In this document: positions 37,500 through 47,641 of the stretch, piece by piece
Layout of the letters: each line of letters opens with the position of its first letter
How positions within the stretch are numbered: the first letter of the stretch is position 1
Source of the DNA: Bacillus sp. CHD6a
GTDB taxonomy: Bacteria > Bacillota > Bacilli > Bacillales > Bacillaceae_I
Assembly (NCBI RefSeq): GCF_001293645.1
Contig: NZ_LBMD01000007.1
Span: 95,092 to 159,091 of the forward strand
Length of the DNA: 64,000 bases
Direction of reading: 5' to 3'
Notes under the pieces: model-generated
What the model was told of the DNA's origin: nothing
Databases searched by the model: none
Seen by the model: the letters and a program-made list of their open reading frames with translations, nothing else
Translations under genes and position numbers: made by a program

Positions 37500-37626
37500 G
37501 CTATTCAAACCTCCTTATGTACATGTACGTGTGTCTTATCTTATACAAGCACTCTCTATTTTACTTTATATTTTACTATAGGAAAAGACTTAAATGCCAA
37601 CTTCTCTCTTAAATTCACAGTTTAGA

Positions 37627-37659
37627 CAAAAACCTTCACCATGGTAGATGAAGGTTTTT
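37627..37659. terminator. Hairpin with T runs on both strands
   Basis: AAAAACCTTCA and TGAAGGTTTTT flank about ten bases. It lies between the cccA promoter region and a family B repeat and most likely ends the acyl-CoA dehydrogenase transcript read leftward. Confidence 0.75.
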
Positions 37660-37735
37660 GTATTTGGTAACTTTTATTGTGCCTTAAAATAAGAAAAGTG
37701 ATGTGTTTTTGGGAAGATAATTTTGGATCCGATAA

Positions 37736-37870
37736 ACACCGTTGTTGATTTCCGCAAAAGGCTTCGCTTTCCTAAGGGCGCTGCTGGAGCCTCCTGGTCA
37801 AGCCTGCGGGGTATCCACCTAGCGCTATCTCCCTATGGAGTCTTCGCCTTTTGCTCCAATCAACAACTAT
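37736..37870. repeat. Dispersed repeat (family B), full-length copy
   Basis: It runs from ACACCGTTGTTGATTTCCGC to TTGCTCCAATCAACAAC, with GGCTTCGCTTTCC, GGAGCCTCCTGG, GCCTGCGGGGTATCC and CCTAGCGCTATCTCCCT. It lies 11 nt beyond the acyl-CoA dehydrogenase stop, so the gene is probably transcribed through it. The 382-bp gap 37500-37881 otherwise holds the cccA promoter region and the hairpin at 37627. Confidence 0.88.
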
Positions 37871-37881
37871 GAATCATCTAA

Positions 37882-39021
37882 TTAAACTCCAAGAGTCCTA
37901 GCAATAACCATTCTTTGTACTTCGGAGGTTCCTTCTCCAATTTCCAGAAGTTTTCCATCGCGCATGAACCGCTCTACATGGTATTCTTTCATGTAACCAT
38001 AGCCGCCATGAAGTTGAACAGCCTGATCTGCAATTTCCATGCACACTTCTGATGCATAAAGTTTGCACATGGAGGCTTCTTTGGTGAAAGGTCTTCCCTG
38101 ATCTTTTAACCAGGCAGCTTTATACACCATCGTTCTGGCAAGTTCGAGTTTCATGGCCATGTCTGCCAGTTTAAATTGGTTGATTTGAAAGCTTGATAAG
38201 GAACGGCCGAATTGTTTTCTTTCTTGAGAGTAAGCGAGCGCTCGCTCAAAAGCTGCCTGAGCAATTCCAACAGCCATAGCACCGATTCCGATGCGGCCTC
38301 CATCAAGCGTGATTAAGAATTGTCGAAAGCCTTCCCCGCGTTTACCTAAAAGGTTTTCCTGCGGCACACGGACATCTTCAAGGACAAGTTCCGTTGTGTT
38401 GGAAGCGTTAAGTCCCATTTTTTCATAGTTATCAATTACTTGAAACCCTTTAGCGTCTGTTGGAACGATGACTGCAGAGATTTCTTTCTCATTGCCTTTT
38501 TGATTTGTGATAGCCGTTAATGCCAAATGCTTGGCATAGGAGGCATTCGTAATGAAACATTTGTTACCATTAATAATGTAATCTTCTCCATCTTCTACAG
38601 CAGTTGTCTTTGTACCGCCTGCATCAGAACCGGCATTGGGTTCAGTCAATCCAAATGCACCCAGTGATTCTCCTGTACAAATTGGAACCAGATATTTTTG
38701 CTTTTGCTCTTCTGTACCAAACAGGTTTAATGGTGCGCCACCTAAAGATACGTGAGCAGAATAAGTGATACCTGTGGATCCACAAGCTCTGCTCAATTCT
38801 TCTACGACAATGGCAAAACTAACTGTATCTGCACCTGCTCCTTCATATTCCTCTGGAAAAGGAAGTCCCATCATGCCTAATTGTGATAACTGTTGAAACA
38901 CTTCAACAGGGAATTTTTTATCCCGATCTCGTTGGAGAGCCCCGGGTGCAACCACTTCATCTGAAAACTCTCTAATTGTTTTCTTAATCATCGCTTGTTC
39001 TGCCGTTAAATCAAAGTTCAA
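37882..39021 (-). CDS. Acyl-CoA dehydrogenase
   Basis: This is an FAD-dependent enzyme of 379 residues that introduces a C2-C3 double bond in acyl-CoA. Signatures are GAFGLTEPNAGSDAGGTKT near 125-143, ITNASYAKH, QERKQFGRSLSSFQ near 240 and the C-terminal QLHGGYGYMKEYHVERFMRD near 335. The catalytic glutamate is in IGEGTSEVQR near 362-370. Chain-length preference (butyryl or branched-chain) is not clear. Single gene; in B. subtilis no such gene lies between cccA and sigA. Confidence 0.93.
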   Translation of the reverse strand: MNFDLTAEQAMIKKTIREFSDEVVAPGALQRDRDKKFPVEVFQQLSQLGMMGLPFPEEYEGAGADTVSFAIVVEELSRACGSTGITYSAHVSLGGAPLNLFGTEEQKQKYLVPICTGESLGAFGLTEPNAGSDAGGTKTTAVEDGEDYIINGNKCFITNASYAKHLALTAITNQKGNEKEISAVIVPTDAKGFQVIDNYEKMGLNASNTTELVLEDVRVPQENLLGKRGEGFRQFLITLDGGRIGIGAMAVGIAQAAFERALAYSQERKQFGRSLSSFQINQFKLADMAMKLELARTMVYKAAWLKDQGRPFTKEASMCKLYASEVCMEIADQAVQLHGGYGYMKEYHVERFMRDGKLLEIGEGTSEVQRMVIARTLGV

Positions 39022-39169
39022 AATCTTTCCCCCCTTGTTGTTTGGAAAACATTAGCAAGAGCTAGTATTTAACTTCCATCCTACATTACATTGAATACGC
39101 TTTCATTTTCATTATAATGGATATAAGGGAATTTTCACAACTTTTAAAAATAACTAAATAGTCAATAAG

Positions 39170-39709
39170 TTACATTAAGATAATATTTGCTACCAATAAA
39201 ACCATGGTTATTATTGCAGAAATGTTTAAATAGTACCATTTCTTAACATAGCCGATAATAAACCATAAAAGAGTCTGGAAGGTGATGATAATAAAGGTTA
39301 ACGGCAATTGAAAAGAGAAAACTTCTATTAAATTAATGGAAAGAATAAGTATGAGCAAAGCAAGTACAAAGACCGGTATATGTATGTAAGATCCTTCTTT
39401 TAGAAAAATAAAATATCCAAATATAGAAAGAAGAACGAAAAAAGTTACCAGGAGCATTTGCAAATGAACTGGCATTTGAGTAAAATAAATGACAAGAAAT
39501 GTTATAGGAACGAGTAAAGAAATCAGACATGCAAAAAGGAGAGAAAATAACTTTCTGCTTCCTTTAGCTGGTTGGGTCACACCTTCTCCTTCTGTATATA
39601 ATGCTAACAGATAGTCACAATATTGATCTGGCAGGATACGATTTCTTTTCCAATAGTTGATTTCTTGAATAAGGGTTTCTTTTCGAAGTTTATTCACTTT
39701 TGTTAACAC
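39170..39709 (-). CDS. Membrane protein of unknown function
   Basis: This 179-residue protein has a 50-residue cytoplasmic N-terminus (LRKETLIQEINYWKRNRILP) and five probable membrane segments from residue 53 to the C-terminus. The N-terminal WKRNRILPDQYCDYLLALY stretch resembles the short helical head of DUF2157-type membrane proteins, but I cannot assign the family with certainty. It lies just downstream of sigA after a terminator, so it is probably a separate unit. Confidence 0.7.
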   Translation of the reverse strand: MLTKVNKLRKETLIQEINYWKRNRILPDQYCDYLLALYTEGEGVTQPAKGSRKLFSLLFACLISLLVPITFLVIYFTQMPVHLQMLLVTFFVLLSIFGYFIFLKEGSYIHIPVFVLALLILILSINLIEVFSFQLPLTFIIITFQTLLWFIIGYVKKWYYLNISAIITMVLLVANIILM

Positions 39710-39766
39710 TCCAATTAAAGGTGTAAATATTAAAAACTGAATATTATAAAATTATCGAATTCCAAA

Positions 39767-39815
39767 AAAAGAGAAATAGCTTACTCTTTTTAAGAAAAAG
39801 CAAACTATTTCCATA
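39767..39815 (-). terminator. Intrinsic terminator of the yqxD-dnaG-sigA operon
   Basis: On the minus strand GAAATAG pairs with CTATTTC, extended inward by GCTTTTTC with AAAGAGTAAG, and T7 follows. Confidence 0.8.
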
Positions 39816-39824
39816 TGCCTGATT

Positions 39825-40949
39825 CTATTCCAGAAAATCTTTCAGACGTTTGCTGCGGCTAGGATGTCTTAGCTTACGAAGAGCTTTTGCTTCAATTTGT
39901 CTGATACGCTCTCTAGTTACTCCAAATACTTTTCCTACTTCTTCAAGAGTACGAGTGCGACCATCATCTAAGCCGAATCTCAGTCTTAATACATTTTCTT
40001 CACGGTCAGTAAGGGTATCAAGAACATCTTCCAATTGTTCTTTCAATAATTCATATGCAGCATGATCAGAAGGAGATGTTGCGTCCTGGTCTTCAATAAA
40101 GTCTCCAAGATGTGAATCATCCTCTTCACCAATAGGTGTCTCAAGCGAAACTGGCTCCTGGGCGATTTTGAGAATTTCACGTACTTTATCCGGTGTCAGA
40201 TCCATGTCTTCTGCAATCTCTTCTGGAGATGGTTCGCGTCCTAAATCTTGTAAAAGTTGACGTTGTACACGGATAAGTTTGTTGATGGTTTCCACCATGT
40301 GCACAGGGATACGAATTGTTCTCGCTTGGTCAGCAATCGCACGGGTAATCGCTTGACGAATCCACCAAGTTGCATATGTAGAAAACTTGAATCCTTTACG
40401 ATAATCAAATTTTTCTACTGCCTTAATCAGACCCATATTACCTTCTTGGATCAAATCAAGAAACAGCATTCCGCGGCCTACATAACGCTTTGCTATACTT
40501 ACAACTAGACGTAGGTTAGCTTCTGCCAGACGACGTTTCGCCTCTTCGTCACCTTCTTCGATTCGGTTTGCAAGACTGATTTCTTCCTCAGCAGAGAGAA
40601 GATCTACACGTCCGATTTCTTTTAGGTACATTCTAACCGGGTCATTGATCTTCACACCAGGAGGTACAGTCAGATCATTCAGGTCAAACTCTTCTTCCTT
40701 CGCAAGTTGCTGCGTATTCGGGTCATCATCAGATTCTGTTTCACCAATAATTTCTACACCCTGTTCACCAAGGTATTCGTAATATTCGTCCATCTGATCG
40801 GACTCTATTTCAAAGCCAGCCATCTTTTCGGCTATCTCCTCATAGGTTAGGACACCACGCTTTTTACCTACTTCGGTGAGTTGTTCTTTTACTTGTTCGA
40901 TGGTCAATTCTGTTTCCATCTCTTTTGATTGTGCTGATTTTTCAGCCAT
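39825..40949 (-). CDS. sigA: RNA polymerase primary sigma factor SigA (RpoD)
   Basis: SigA directs RNA polymerase to housekeeping promoters. The ATG at 40947-40949 lies seven bases after AGGAGGGG, giving 374 residues; a TTG one codon upstream is less likely. Domains are region 1.1 (1-80), region 2 with the -10 recognition helix ([19 protein letters not shown] near 205-223), region 3, and region 4 with the -35 helix ([20 protein letters not shown] near 340-360). Preceded by dnaG as in B. subtilis. Confidence 0.98.
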   Translation of the reverse strand: MAEKSAQSKEMETELTIEQVKEQLTEVGKKRGVLTYEEIAEKMAGFEIESDQMDEYYEYLGEQGVEIIGETESDDDPNTQQLAKEEEFDLNDLTVPPGVKINDPVRMYLKEIGRVDLLSAEEEISLANRIEEGDEEAKRRLAEANLRLVVSIAKRYVGRGMLFLDLIQEGNMGLIKAVEKFDYRKGFKFSTYATWWIRQAITRAIADQARTIRIPVHMVETINKLIRVQRQLLQDLGREPSPEEIAEDMDLTPDKVREILKIAQEPVSLETPIGEEDDSHLGDFIEDQDATSPSDHAAYELLKEQLEDVLDTLTDREENVLRLRFGLDDGRTRTLEEVGKVFGVTRERIRQIEAKALRKLRHPSRSKRLKDFLE

Positions 40950-40994
40950 CAACTGTCCCCTCCTTCCAACATTGAACGCGATAAAGAGGTATAT

Positions 40995-42809
40995 TTATTG
41001 TTTTAACTCTTTTTTCATTTGGATTATTTCCATCGCGATTTGTGCAGCACCAAGATAATCGTTTTGTGCTTCTGCTTGTTTCTTTTCTTGTTCTTTTTCT
41101 TTTATTGTTAACAATTTTGGATAATTAAACACCTGTTTCATATAATCATGTAGAACTGCATCACTTAATTCTTCTTCAAGTGTTAGCATACCCAGTTCAG
41201 AAATAATTTTCTTGAGCGATTGCTCAGGTATACGCTCCATGAAAATACTGATATTCGGCTCATACCCTTCTTCGTAAAATGCATATAGATAGGTAGCAAT
41301 CGCACGGTGCTCTTCGATGATAAAAGAGCCTTCAATGGAAGCTTGCACCTTTTCAGATACTCCCCTATCTTTGAGCATATGTGCCAGCAAATAACGTTCA
41401 GCATTTAAATAAGCCGGTTTTAGTGCTTGCGTAAAGATTTTGGGTTTGTTAGGTATATTTATTCTATTCTGCTCGTTATAATCCTTTTTTTGCACTAAAG
41501 ATTTATAAACTTGAAACTGCTGCTGTTTTAAAGCTTCCAATGAGATGGAAAATTCATCAGATAACTGACGAAGGTAATGATCCCTCTCAACCGCTTTTGA
41601 CAGCATGCTAATTTCTTTTAGAACATCTTCCACATACCGCATCCGTTCGCCTTCGTCCTTCATATTCCTGCCCTTGCGTAAGTACCTCAGCTTAAAAGAC
41701 ATGAACGTTAAACTTGCCCCTATTACATCCTGCTTAAATGAGTCCGAGCCTTTACTACGGATATAGTCATCAGGGTCCATTTTATCTGGCATCATGGCAA
41801 TTCTTACGTAACATCCTTGTTGTATGAGAATGTTTGCTGCTCTGTAGGCTGCTTCAATTCCTGCATTGTCTCCGTCATAACAGATGGTGACATTTTCAAC
41901 ATGCCTTCTTATTATTCTGGCCTGCTCTTCGGTCAAAGATGTTCCCATCGTTGCAATTCCATTAGGCAATCCTGCTGTATCTGCAGCTATGACGTCGGCA
42001 AATCCTTCAAAGAGGATAACCTGTTCTTGCTTTCTTATATGAGGGCGGGCCTGATGGAAGTTATAAAGAATTTTACTTTTATTAAATAGTGGAGTTTCTG
42101 GTGAATTCAAATACTTCGGTTCACCTTCTCCAAGCACTCTTCCAGAAAAGGCGATAACATTCCCTTTATGATCATGAATCGGAAACATTATACGGTTTCT
42201 GAAACGATCAAAATACTCCGCTGTATGCTCCTTTTCAATTAAAAGGCCGGCCTTCTCCAACAGCTGCTGGTTGTAGCCTCTTTTCGTAAGGAACTTTAAA
42301 GCGAAGTCCCAACTGTTAAGTGCATAGCCAACGCCGAATTTCTTTAACGTTTCGTCGGTAAAACCTCTTCCTGTCACATAATCATATGCTTCTTGGCCCT
42401 CTTTTGTATTTAACAGCAAATGATGGTAAAATTTATGCAAAAGCAAGTGTGCATCCATCATCCATTTCGTTTCTTTCGATTGGCCTGTTTGTTCTGTTGC
42501 AGTATATTCCGGTATTTCTACTTCTACATTGGAGGACTTGGCAAGTTTTTGGGCAGCTTCTACAAAACTGACACCCTCGATCTCCATGACAAAATTGAAA
42601 GCATTACCGCCGGCACCACAACCAAAGCAGTGATAGATTTGTTTGTCTGGGGCAACAGAGAAAGAAGGAGTACTCTCCCCATGAAAGGGACAAAGTCCAA
42701 AATAGTTGCGACCTTGCTTTTTCAATTGCACATATTCACTTATTACATCAACAATGTCGGTAGACTGTCTAATTTGATCAATGGTTTGTTCAGGAATTCG
42801 ATAATTCAT
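40995..42809 (-). CDS. dnaG: DNA primase DnaG
   Basis: DnaG synthesises RNA primers for DNA replication. I chose the ATG at 42807-42809 after CGGAGTG because it yields MNYRIPEQTIDQ, the family start; 604 residues. It has an N-terminal zinc finger (CPFH near 40 and CFGC near 61), a TOPRIM domain with EGFADVIA near 268 and CYDGDNAG near 311, and a C-terminal helicase-binding domain. A longer frame overlaps the end of yqxD without a ribosome site. Confidence 0.97.
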   Translation of the reverse strand: MNYRIPEQTIDQIRQSTDIVDVISEYVQLKKQGRNYFGLCPFHGESTPSFSVAPDKQIYHCFGCGAGGNAFNFVMEIEGVSFVEAAQKLAKSSNVEVEIPEYTATEQTGQSKETKWMMDAHLLLHKFYHHLLLNTKEGQEAYDYVTGRGFTDETLKKFGVGYALNSWDFALKFLTKRGYNQQLLEKAGLLIEKEHTAEYFDRFRNRIMFPIHDHKGNVIAFSGRVLGEGEPKYLNSPETPLFNKSKILYNFHQARPHIRKQEQVILFEGFADVIAADTAGLPNGIATMGTSLTEEQARIIRRHVENVTICYDGDNAGIEAAYRAANILIQQGCYVRIAMMPDKMDPDDYIRSKGSDSFKQDVIGASLTFMSFKLRYLRKGRNMKDEGERMRYVEDVLKEISMLSKAVERDHYLRQLSDEFSISLEALKQQQFQVYKSLVQKKDYNEQNRINIPNKPKIFTQALKPAYLNAERYLLAHMLKDRGVSEKVQASIEGSFIIEEHRAIATYLYAFYEEGYEPNISIFMERIPEQSLKKIISELGMLTLEEELSDAVLHDYMKQVFNYPKLLTIKEKEQEKKQAEAQNDYLGAAQIAMEIIQMKKELKQ

Positions 42810-42840
42810 AACAACACTCCGTGACTTACTATTTCTATCT

Positions 42841-43311
42841 CTATTCTGGAATTCCTGCAATTTTCGACAAAGTTTTTTTAAGTGATTGAACAAATCTTTC
42901 TCTGTCTTTTATTGAGAAAGCTTTTGGGCCCTTGGAATAGTTCCCTTTTCTCCGTTCTTTCGCAGATAGAAATCTCATATGCAAGCTCAATGCCATTTCA
43001 CTCTCTTCATACTCTTTTCCACGAGGAGTGAGAACATAAACGTTTTTGGACACAAGCATGCTTGCTAGACCAATATCTTGAGTGACTACTACATCATTCT
43101 TTTTTGCTTGATTTAAAATATAAAGGTCAGCAGATTCTTTTTCGTCGTCCACATAGACCCAATTTCCTTCTGTTTGGTTGGTCATGACATGGGAGTAAGA
43201 AGCTACGTAGCACACATCCACTTTATATGTATGACTTACTCTACTAATTTCATCTTTAACAGGACACGCATCTGCATCCACCAAAATAATAGGTTTGCGA
43301 TTATTTTGCAT
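42841..43311 (-). CDS. yqxD: UPF0178/YaiI-YqxD family protein
   Basis: This 156-residue protein (DUF188) has a PIN-like pattern: ILVDADACPVKDEI near 9-22, DLYILNQAKKNDVVVTQDIG near 61-80, and a conserved LTPRGKEYE. It is probably a nuclease-like fold; activity is unproven. It is first in the yqxD-dnaG-sigA operon, behind the promoter at 43478-43506 and a leader of about 160 nt. Confidence 0.92.
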   Translation of the reverse strand: MQNNRKPIILVDADACPVKDEISRVSHTYKVDVCYVASYSHVMTNQTEGNWVYVDDEKESADLYILNQAKKNDVVVTQDIGLASMLVSKNVYVLTPRGKEYEESEMALSLHMRFLSAKERRKGNYSKGPKAFSIKDRERFVQSLKKTLSKIAGIPE

Positions 43312-43477
43312 GTTAAATGGTTTCTACATCCCTTCCCAAAAACCTTCTTTTTTCGATATGTTTTTTTGTAGTTGTCGAACGAATTTGTTATATTGCCCTT
43401 GACTTATTGCTATTTTTAGTTTATTCGATAATCCATCACTCTAAACCCTATCGAGGAATTTTTTATCACAATTTTTT

Positions 43478-43506
43478 ATTATAATATAAACTTTTCAAAT
43501 TGACTA
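43478..43506 (-). promoter_or_regulatory. Probable sigma-A promoter of yqxD-dnaG-sigA
   Basis: On the minus strand TAGTCA (43501-43506) and a perfect TATAAT (43478-43483) are 17 bp apart. Another, weaker AT-rich stretch lies downstream. The 573-bp space 43312-43884 holds this promoter and leader, a hairpin at 43542-43570 (GGGC with GCCC and T7), and the family B repeat; no gene. Confidence 0.6.
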
Positions 43507-43590
43507 CTGTTTCACATCGAATAATGAGTAATATGAAATCATAAAAAAACTGGGCAAAAAACCGCCCGGTCCTTATAGTCGATTGTTTAA

Positions 43591-43832
43591 TCGTCGCTGT
43601 TTCTTTCCGCAAATGGCTTCGCTTTCCTAGGGGCTGACGTGAGCCTCCTTCAGCTACGCCTGCGGGTCTCCACCTAGCGCTATCTCCCTCAGGAGTCTCC
43701 GCCTTTTGCTCCAATCAACAGCTAGGAATAAATAAAAACTTTATTTTATCAGTTTTTCAGTGGCCTCGTTGAAAGCCGAGAAGGCTCTCGAACCGCCCGC
43801 AGGCAAGGGAAGCGCCTGAAACGGAGATCAAC
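43591..43832. repeat. Composite dispersed repeat (family B), two inverted halves
   Basis: The left half (43591-43724) runs from TCGTCGCTGTTTCTTTCCGC to GCTCCAATCAACAGCTAGG. A linker of about 35 bp (AATAAAAACTTTATTTTATC) leads to an inverted partial copy (from TTTTTCAGTGGCCTC to GAAACGGAGATCAACAGG). The copy at 57521-57710 shares the linker and right half. This gives an element of about 240 bp with inverted ends. Confidence 0.85.
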
Positions 43833-43861
43833 AGGATTTATAACTTTCTTCCCTTTAGAAA

Positions 43862-43890
43862 AAGAGCACTCCTAAAAGCGCTCTTTACTT
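43862..43890 (-). terminator. Intrinsic terminator of yqfL
   Basis: On the minus strand AAGAGCGC and GTGCTCTTTTT form a stem that overlaps the yqfL stop codon, with a T tail. Confidence 0.8.
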
Positions 43891-44694
43891 CAAACGGTTA
43901 TTATAAATGTTAGAGATAAGGTTGGCCGTTTCTTCTACGGCTTTATTTGTAACATCTATCACTTCACAACCTATTTTATTTACTATTGTTTCAAAAAATG
44001 CCAGTTCTTCTTTTATTCTTTCTAGGTTAGCATAGGCAGCTTTATCATTCAGCCCCAATGCTTTCAACCTTTCTTTTCGGATATCATTCAACTTTTCAGG
44101 AGAAATCTTTAGTCCGAAACATTTTTCAGGATTCACTTTAAAAAGTTCTTCTGGTGGGTCAACCTCTGGAACGATAGGTACATTTGCCACTTTTAGGCGT
44201 TTATGGGCAAGATATTGGGACAAAGGTGTTTTAGACGTTCTAGAAACCCCCACTAGCACGATATCCGCTTTAATGATGCCCCTTGGATCTCTTCCATCAT
44301 CATACTTCACAGCAAATTCTACTGCTTCTATTTTCTTAAAATAATCATCGTCCAATTGCCTTACCAATCCAGGTTGGTACTTAGGTTTTACCCCGTATTC
44401 CTGCTCCATCAAGTCCACAAGAGGTCCGATGATGTCATACACCTTTACGCCTTCCATTTTTGCCAATTCTACAAGATGCTTCCTCATTTCAGGGACAACA
44501 AGTGTAAAGGCGATAATACCTTGATTAAGTTTTGCAATAGAGACTACTTCAGATAATGTAGCAATGTCTTCTACATATGGAATTCGTTTGAGATGGAAGT
44601 TCGCCCCATTAAATTGGCTGATAGCCGCTTTTACTGCCAACTCTGCAGTTTCTCCGACGGAATCAGATACGATATATACGGTACGTTTTTCCAT
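43885..44694 (-). CDS. yqfL: Pyruvate, phosphate dikinase regulatory-like protein (PSRP, DUF299)
   Basis: This 269-residue bifunctional kinase/pyrophosphorylase-type regulator has the P-loop [15 protein letters not shown] near 149-163 and the N-terminal [13 protein letters not shown]. Family members regulate PPDK by ADP-dependent phosphorylation; in B. subtilis YqfL also modulates CcpN. The gene directly follows ccpN (14 nt), which supports that role. No PPDK gene is in view. Confidence 0.93.
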   Translation of the reverse strand: MEKRTVYIVSDSVGETAELAVKAAISQFNGANFHLKRIPYVEDIATLSEVVSIAKLNQGIIAFTLVVPEMRKHLVELAKMEGVKVYDIIGPLVDLMEQEYGVKPKYQPGLVRQLDDDYFKKIEAVEFAVKYDDGRDPRGIIKADIVLVGVSRTSKTPLSQYLAHKRLKVANVPIVPEVDPPEELFKVNPEKCFGLKISPEKLNDIRKERLKALGLNDKAAYANLERIKEELAFFETIVNKIGCEVIDVTNKAVEETANLISNIYNNRLK

Positions 44695-44708
44695 GATTCT
44701 CCTCCAAT

Positions 44709-45308
44709 CTAGATAATTTCATCGTGTGCCAAGGCAACCAGCACTTTTGTAATATTCGTTTTTGTGATTCTACCGATTACTTCATAACCTTTATCCGTTT
44801 GCTTAACGACAGGAAGAGCATCTATTTGTTTTTCAATCAGCTTTTTTGCTACATCAATAATTAAGTCTTCTTTAAAGCAATACGTAACATTAGGCATTCT
44901 AGTCATAATGATGTTAACGGGTATAGAGGTTAGCTCCTGTTTACCGATACTGGCCCTTAAGAGGTCCTTTCTAGAGAGCACTCCTACTATGATGGAGAAG
45001 TTGTCCACTACAAAAAGAGTTCCCACATCTTCTAGGAACATGGTGCAGATTGCGTCATAAACAGAAACACTTTCATGGACAACAACCGGTATAGACTGGT
45101 GGTCATTCACTTGAATTTTATTTATCTTATCGGATAAAAGTTGCGATCCTGTTTTTCCAGTGTAGAAATAACCGACTCGAGGACGAGCATCTAAATATCC
45201 CGCCATGGTTAAAATAGCTAGATCAGGACGAAGGGTTGCCCTAGTCAAGTTTAGTTGATCGGCTATTGCTTCTCCGGTAATCGGTCCTTGTTCTTTAACT
45301 ATTTGCAA
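44709..45308 (-). CDS. ccpN: CcpN-type transcriptional repressor (HTH plus two CBS domains)
   Basis: CcpN represses gluconeogenic genes on glucose. An HTH ([20 protein letters not shown]) is followed by two CBS domains (about 65-125 and 130-190). The interval given begins at TTG 45308 and yields 199 residues. In the same frame, family-like residues ([14 protein letters not shown]) extend upstream to 45338, but no ATG, GTG or TTG precedes them before a stop. The ribosome site AGGTGG and a GTG at 45346-45348 are one base out of frame. Either an ATC start is used or one extra A (in the run GAAAATC) has shifted the N-terminus. Confidence 0.85.
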   Translation of the reverse strand: MQIVKEQGPITGEAIADQLNLTRATLRPDLAILTMAGYLDARPRVGYFYTGKTGSQLLSDKINKIQVNDHQSIPVVVHESVSVYDAICTMFLEDVGTLFVVDNFSIIVGVLSRKDLLRASIGKQELTSIPVNIIMTRMPNVTYCFKEDLIIDVAKKLIEKQIDALPVVKQTDKGYEVIGRITKTNITKVLVALAHDEII

Positions 45309-45466
45309 AATAGTTTCTTGCCGCTTATTCAGTTCGATTTTCGTTCACCACCTAATGGGTTATAAGGTGCACTTAGCTGAACGGGTGCCCTCCGTTTTTC
45401 TATTTGTGACATACTGTATATGTAAATATTATATACTAATTATACTGATAAACAGAAGAATTGGAA

Positions 45467-45519
45467 AGAGGCTGACTAAATATTGTGAGGAATGCATTAG
45501 TCAGCCTCTTTTGTGTTTT
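45467..45519. terminator. Hairpin between ccpN and glyS
   Basis: AGAGGCTGACTAA and TTAGTCAGCCTCT form a perfect 13-bp stem around a long loop. T-rich sequence follows on both strands. It probably terminates glyS transcription read leftward. Confidence 0.7.
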
Positions 45520-45559
45520 TAACTATTTTACCATAGGGTATTTGGTTTGTCTTTTTTTA

Positions 45560-47641
45560 TCACTTTACGATGATGCCATTTACATTTCCAAAAATGGATA
45601 TAACTTTTGCCATATCATCCATTAGGGCCAGGCGGTTTGTTTTAATTGCTTCATCATCTGTCATTACCATGATGTTATCAAAGAAGTCATCAATAGCAGG
45701 TTTTAAGGAAGCAAGTTCCTCATATGCTAAGGAGAAATCTTGTTCTGCCGCAGCATTTAGCACAAGATCCTTTTTGTTGTTAAATTGTTTATAAAGCTCT
45801 TGTTCTTGCTCTTGACTCAGTAAGTTTACTTGAACTTCAGCAGAAAAAGTTGCTTTCTTGGCAATGTTGCATACACGACTTAATGATTCCATCGTTTCTT
45901 TGAAGTCTGCTTCGTTTTTCTTTGATTCAAGTGTTTCTGCTTTTTTTACAGTGGAACAAACATTCTCAAGTGGCAGCTCTAACAGTGCATCCACGATGTC
46001 ATATCTTACGCCACGCTCGGAAAGATTGTTCTTAAGTCGTAATTTGAAGAATACTAAGAGGTCCTCCATGATCGCAGTTGCATCTTTTTTTGCAATACCT
46101 TTTTCAACATAGCGTTCAACAACTGTGTGCATGAATGTTTCCAAAGAGAAGGTCCACTCTTTGTTCAAGATAGTCTGGATGATTCCAGATGCTTGACGTC
46201 TTAAAGCATAAGGATCCTGTGACCCTGTAGGAATAACTCCAATAGCAAAGAAACCAACAATGGTATCCAGCTTTTCAGCGATGCTTAAAATTGCTCCTAC
46301 ATCCGAAGAGGGGGTCTTGTCATCTGCTGATCGTGGCATATAGTGCTCATTAATCGCCTTAGCAACTATTGGGCTTTCTCCTTTAGTCAATGCATACTTT
46401 TCCCCCATGATTCCTTGGAGCTCAGGGAATTCATAGACCATGTGGGAAACAAGGTCGAATTTATAGATTGAGGATGCACGTTCAACATGCTTTTGCGTTT
46501 CATTGTTCACCTTTACAATTTGTGCTAGGTCAGCTGCAATGGCCTGAACGCGTCTCACTTTATCGCCTGTTGTTCCAATTTCTTCATGAAATACGATTTT
46601 ATCCAACTTCTTAATAGCATCGTCTATGACAAGTTTTTCGTCTTCCTTAGAGAAGAATGCAGCATCAGATAGTCTAGCTCGAAGTACTTTCTCATTTCCT
46701 CTTGCTACATTATCTAAGTTCTCGTGATTACCGTTTCGTACAGTAATAAAATATGGTAAAAGCGTTCCCGCTTCACTTTTTACTGGAAAATAACGTTGAT
46801 GTTCTTTCATAGATGTAATTAATACTTCTTCAGGCAACGTTAGATAGTCAGATTCAAACGTTCCAAACAATGCTGTTGGATACTCTACTAAATTATTCAC
46901 TTCTTCTAAAAGGTCTTCATCCACAGGAATGTTCCAACCATTCTCTTCTCCTATGATGGAAAGTTGTTTCCTAATCGCTTCTTTACGTTCCACAGCATTT
47001 ACAATTACATAGTTAGAAAGCAATTCTTCCACATAGCTACCAGCGTCTTTCAATTCAATTTGACCACCAAGGAAACGATGCCCAGTGGAAACTCGATCCG
47101 CCTTTACCTTTGCAATCTGTACCGGAATAATTTCTTCGCCAAATAAAGCAATCAACCATTTGATAGGTCGAACATATCTTAGATCTTCATCAGCCCAGCG
47201 CATATTCTTAGGAAAGTGCAGGCTAGTAGCAACAGATGCAATACTGCCAAGAATTTCTTTCGTTTCTTTTCCTTTTACATGCTTTTTAACATGCGCATAT
47301 TCTACACCATTGATTTCTTTAAAATATATATCTTCCACTGTTAGTCCTTGGCCTCGAGTAAAACCTTGAGCGGCCTTTGACCATTCACCATCAGCTGAAA
47401 GGGCGACCTTTTTAGCAGGACCCTTCGCTTCTACGGTAACATCTTCTTGTTTTTCTACTAGGCCTTCAATCAGAACTGCAAGTCTTCTTGGAGTAGAGAA
47501 AGCATGAATATTCTCATAGGCCAACTGGTTCGTTTCAAGCCAAGATTTCACTTTATCCTGAAGCTGATTCATGGAATCCGTTACGAATCGCGCCGGCATC
47601 TCTTCTAAACCGATTTCAAATAAAAAGTCTCTCTTATTCAT
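45560..47641 (-). CDS. glyS: Glycyl-tRNA synthetase beta subunit
   Basis: GlyS is the tRNA-binding subunit of the bacterial alpha2-beta2 glycyl-tRNA synthetase. The 693-residue protein starts [18 protein letters not shown], the family hallmark, and contains an HD-like domain and a C-terminal DALR-type anticodon-binding region. It overlaps glyQ by eight nucleotides, so the two are translated together under the glycine T-box. Confidence 0.97.
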   Translation of the reverse strand: MNKRDFLFEIGLEEMPARFVTDSMNQLQDKVKSWLETNQLAYENIHAFSTPRRLAVLIEGLVEKQEDVTVEAKGPAKKVALSADGEWSKAAQGFTRGQGLTVEDIYFKEINGVEYAHVKKHVKGKETKEILGSIASVATSLHFPKNMRWADEDLRYVRPIKWLIALFGEEIIPVQIAKVKADRVSTGHRFLGGQIELKDAGSYVEELLSNYVIVNAVERKEAIRKQLSIIGEENGWNIPVDEDLLEEVNNLVEYPTALFGTFESDYLTLPEEVLITSMKEHQRYFPVKSEAGTLLPYFITVRNGNHENLDNVARGNEKVLRARLSDAAFFSKEDEKLVIDDAIKKLDKIVFHEEIGTTGDKVRRVQAIAADLAQIVKVNNETQKHVERASSIYKFDLVSHMVYEFPELQGIMGEKYALTKGESPIVAKAINEHYMPRSADDKTPSSDVGAILSIAEKLDTIVGFFAIGVIPTGSQDPYALRRQASGIIQTILNKEWTFSLETFMHTVVERYVEKGIAKKDATAIMEDLLVFFKLRLKNNLSERGVRYDIVDALLELPLENVCSTVKKAETLESKKNEADFKETMESLSRVCNIAKKATFSAEVQVNLLSQEQEQELYKQFNNKKDLVLNAAAEQDFSLAYEELASLKPAIDDFFDNIMVMTDDEAIKTNRLALMDDMAKVISIFGNVNGIIVK

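Noticed and set aside
43466..43714. Minus-strand open frame of 82 codons
   Set aside because: Most of it is the family B repeat; similar unrelated frames appear in other copies.
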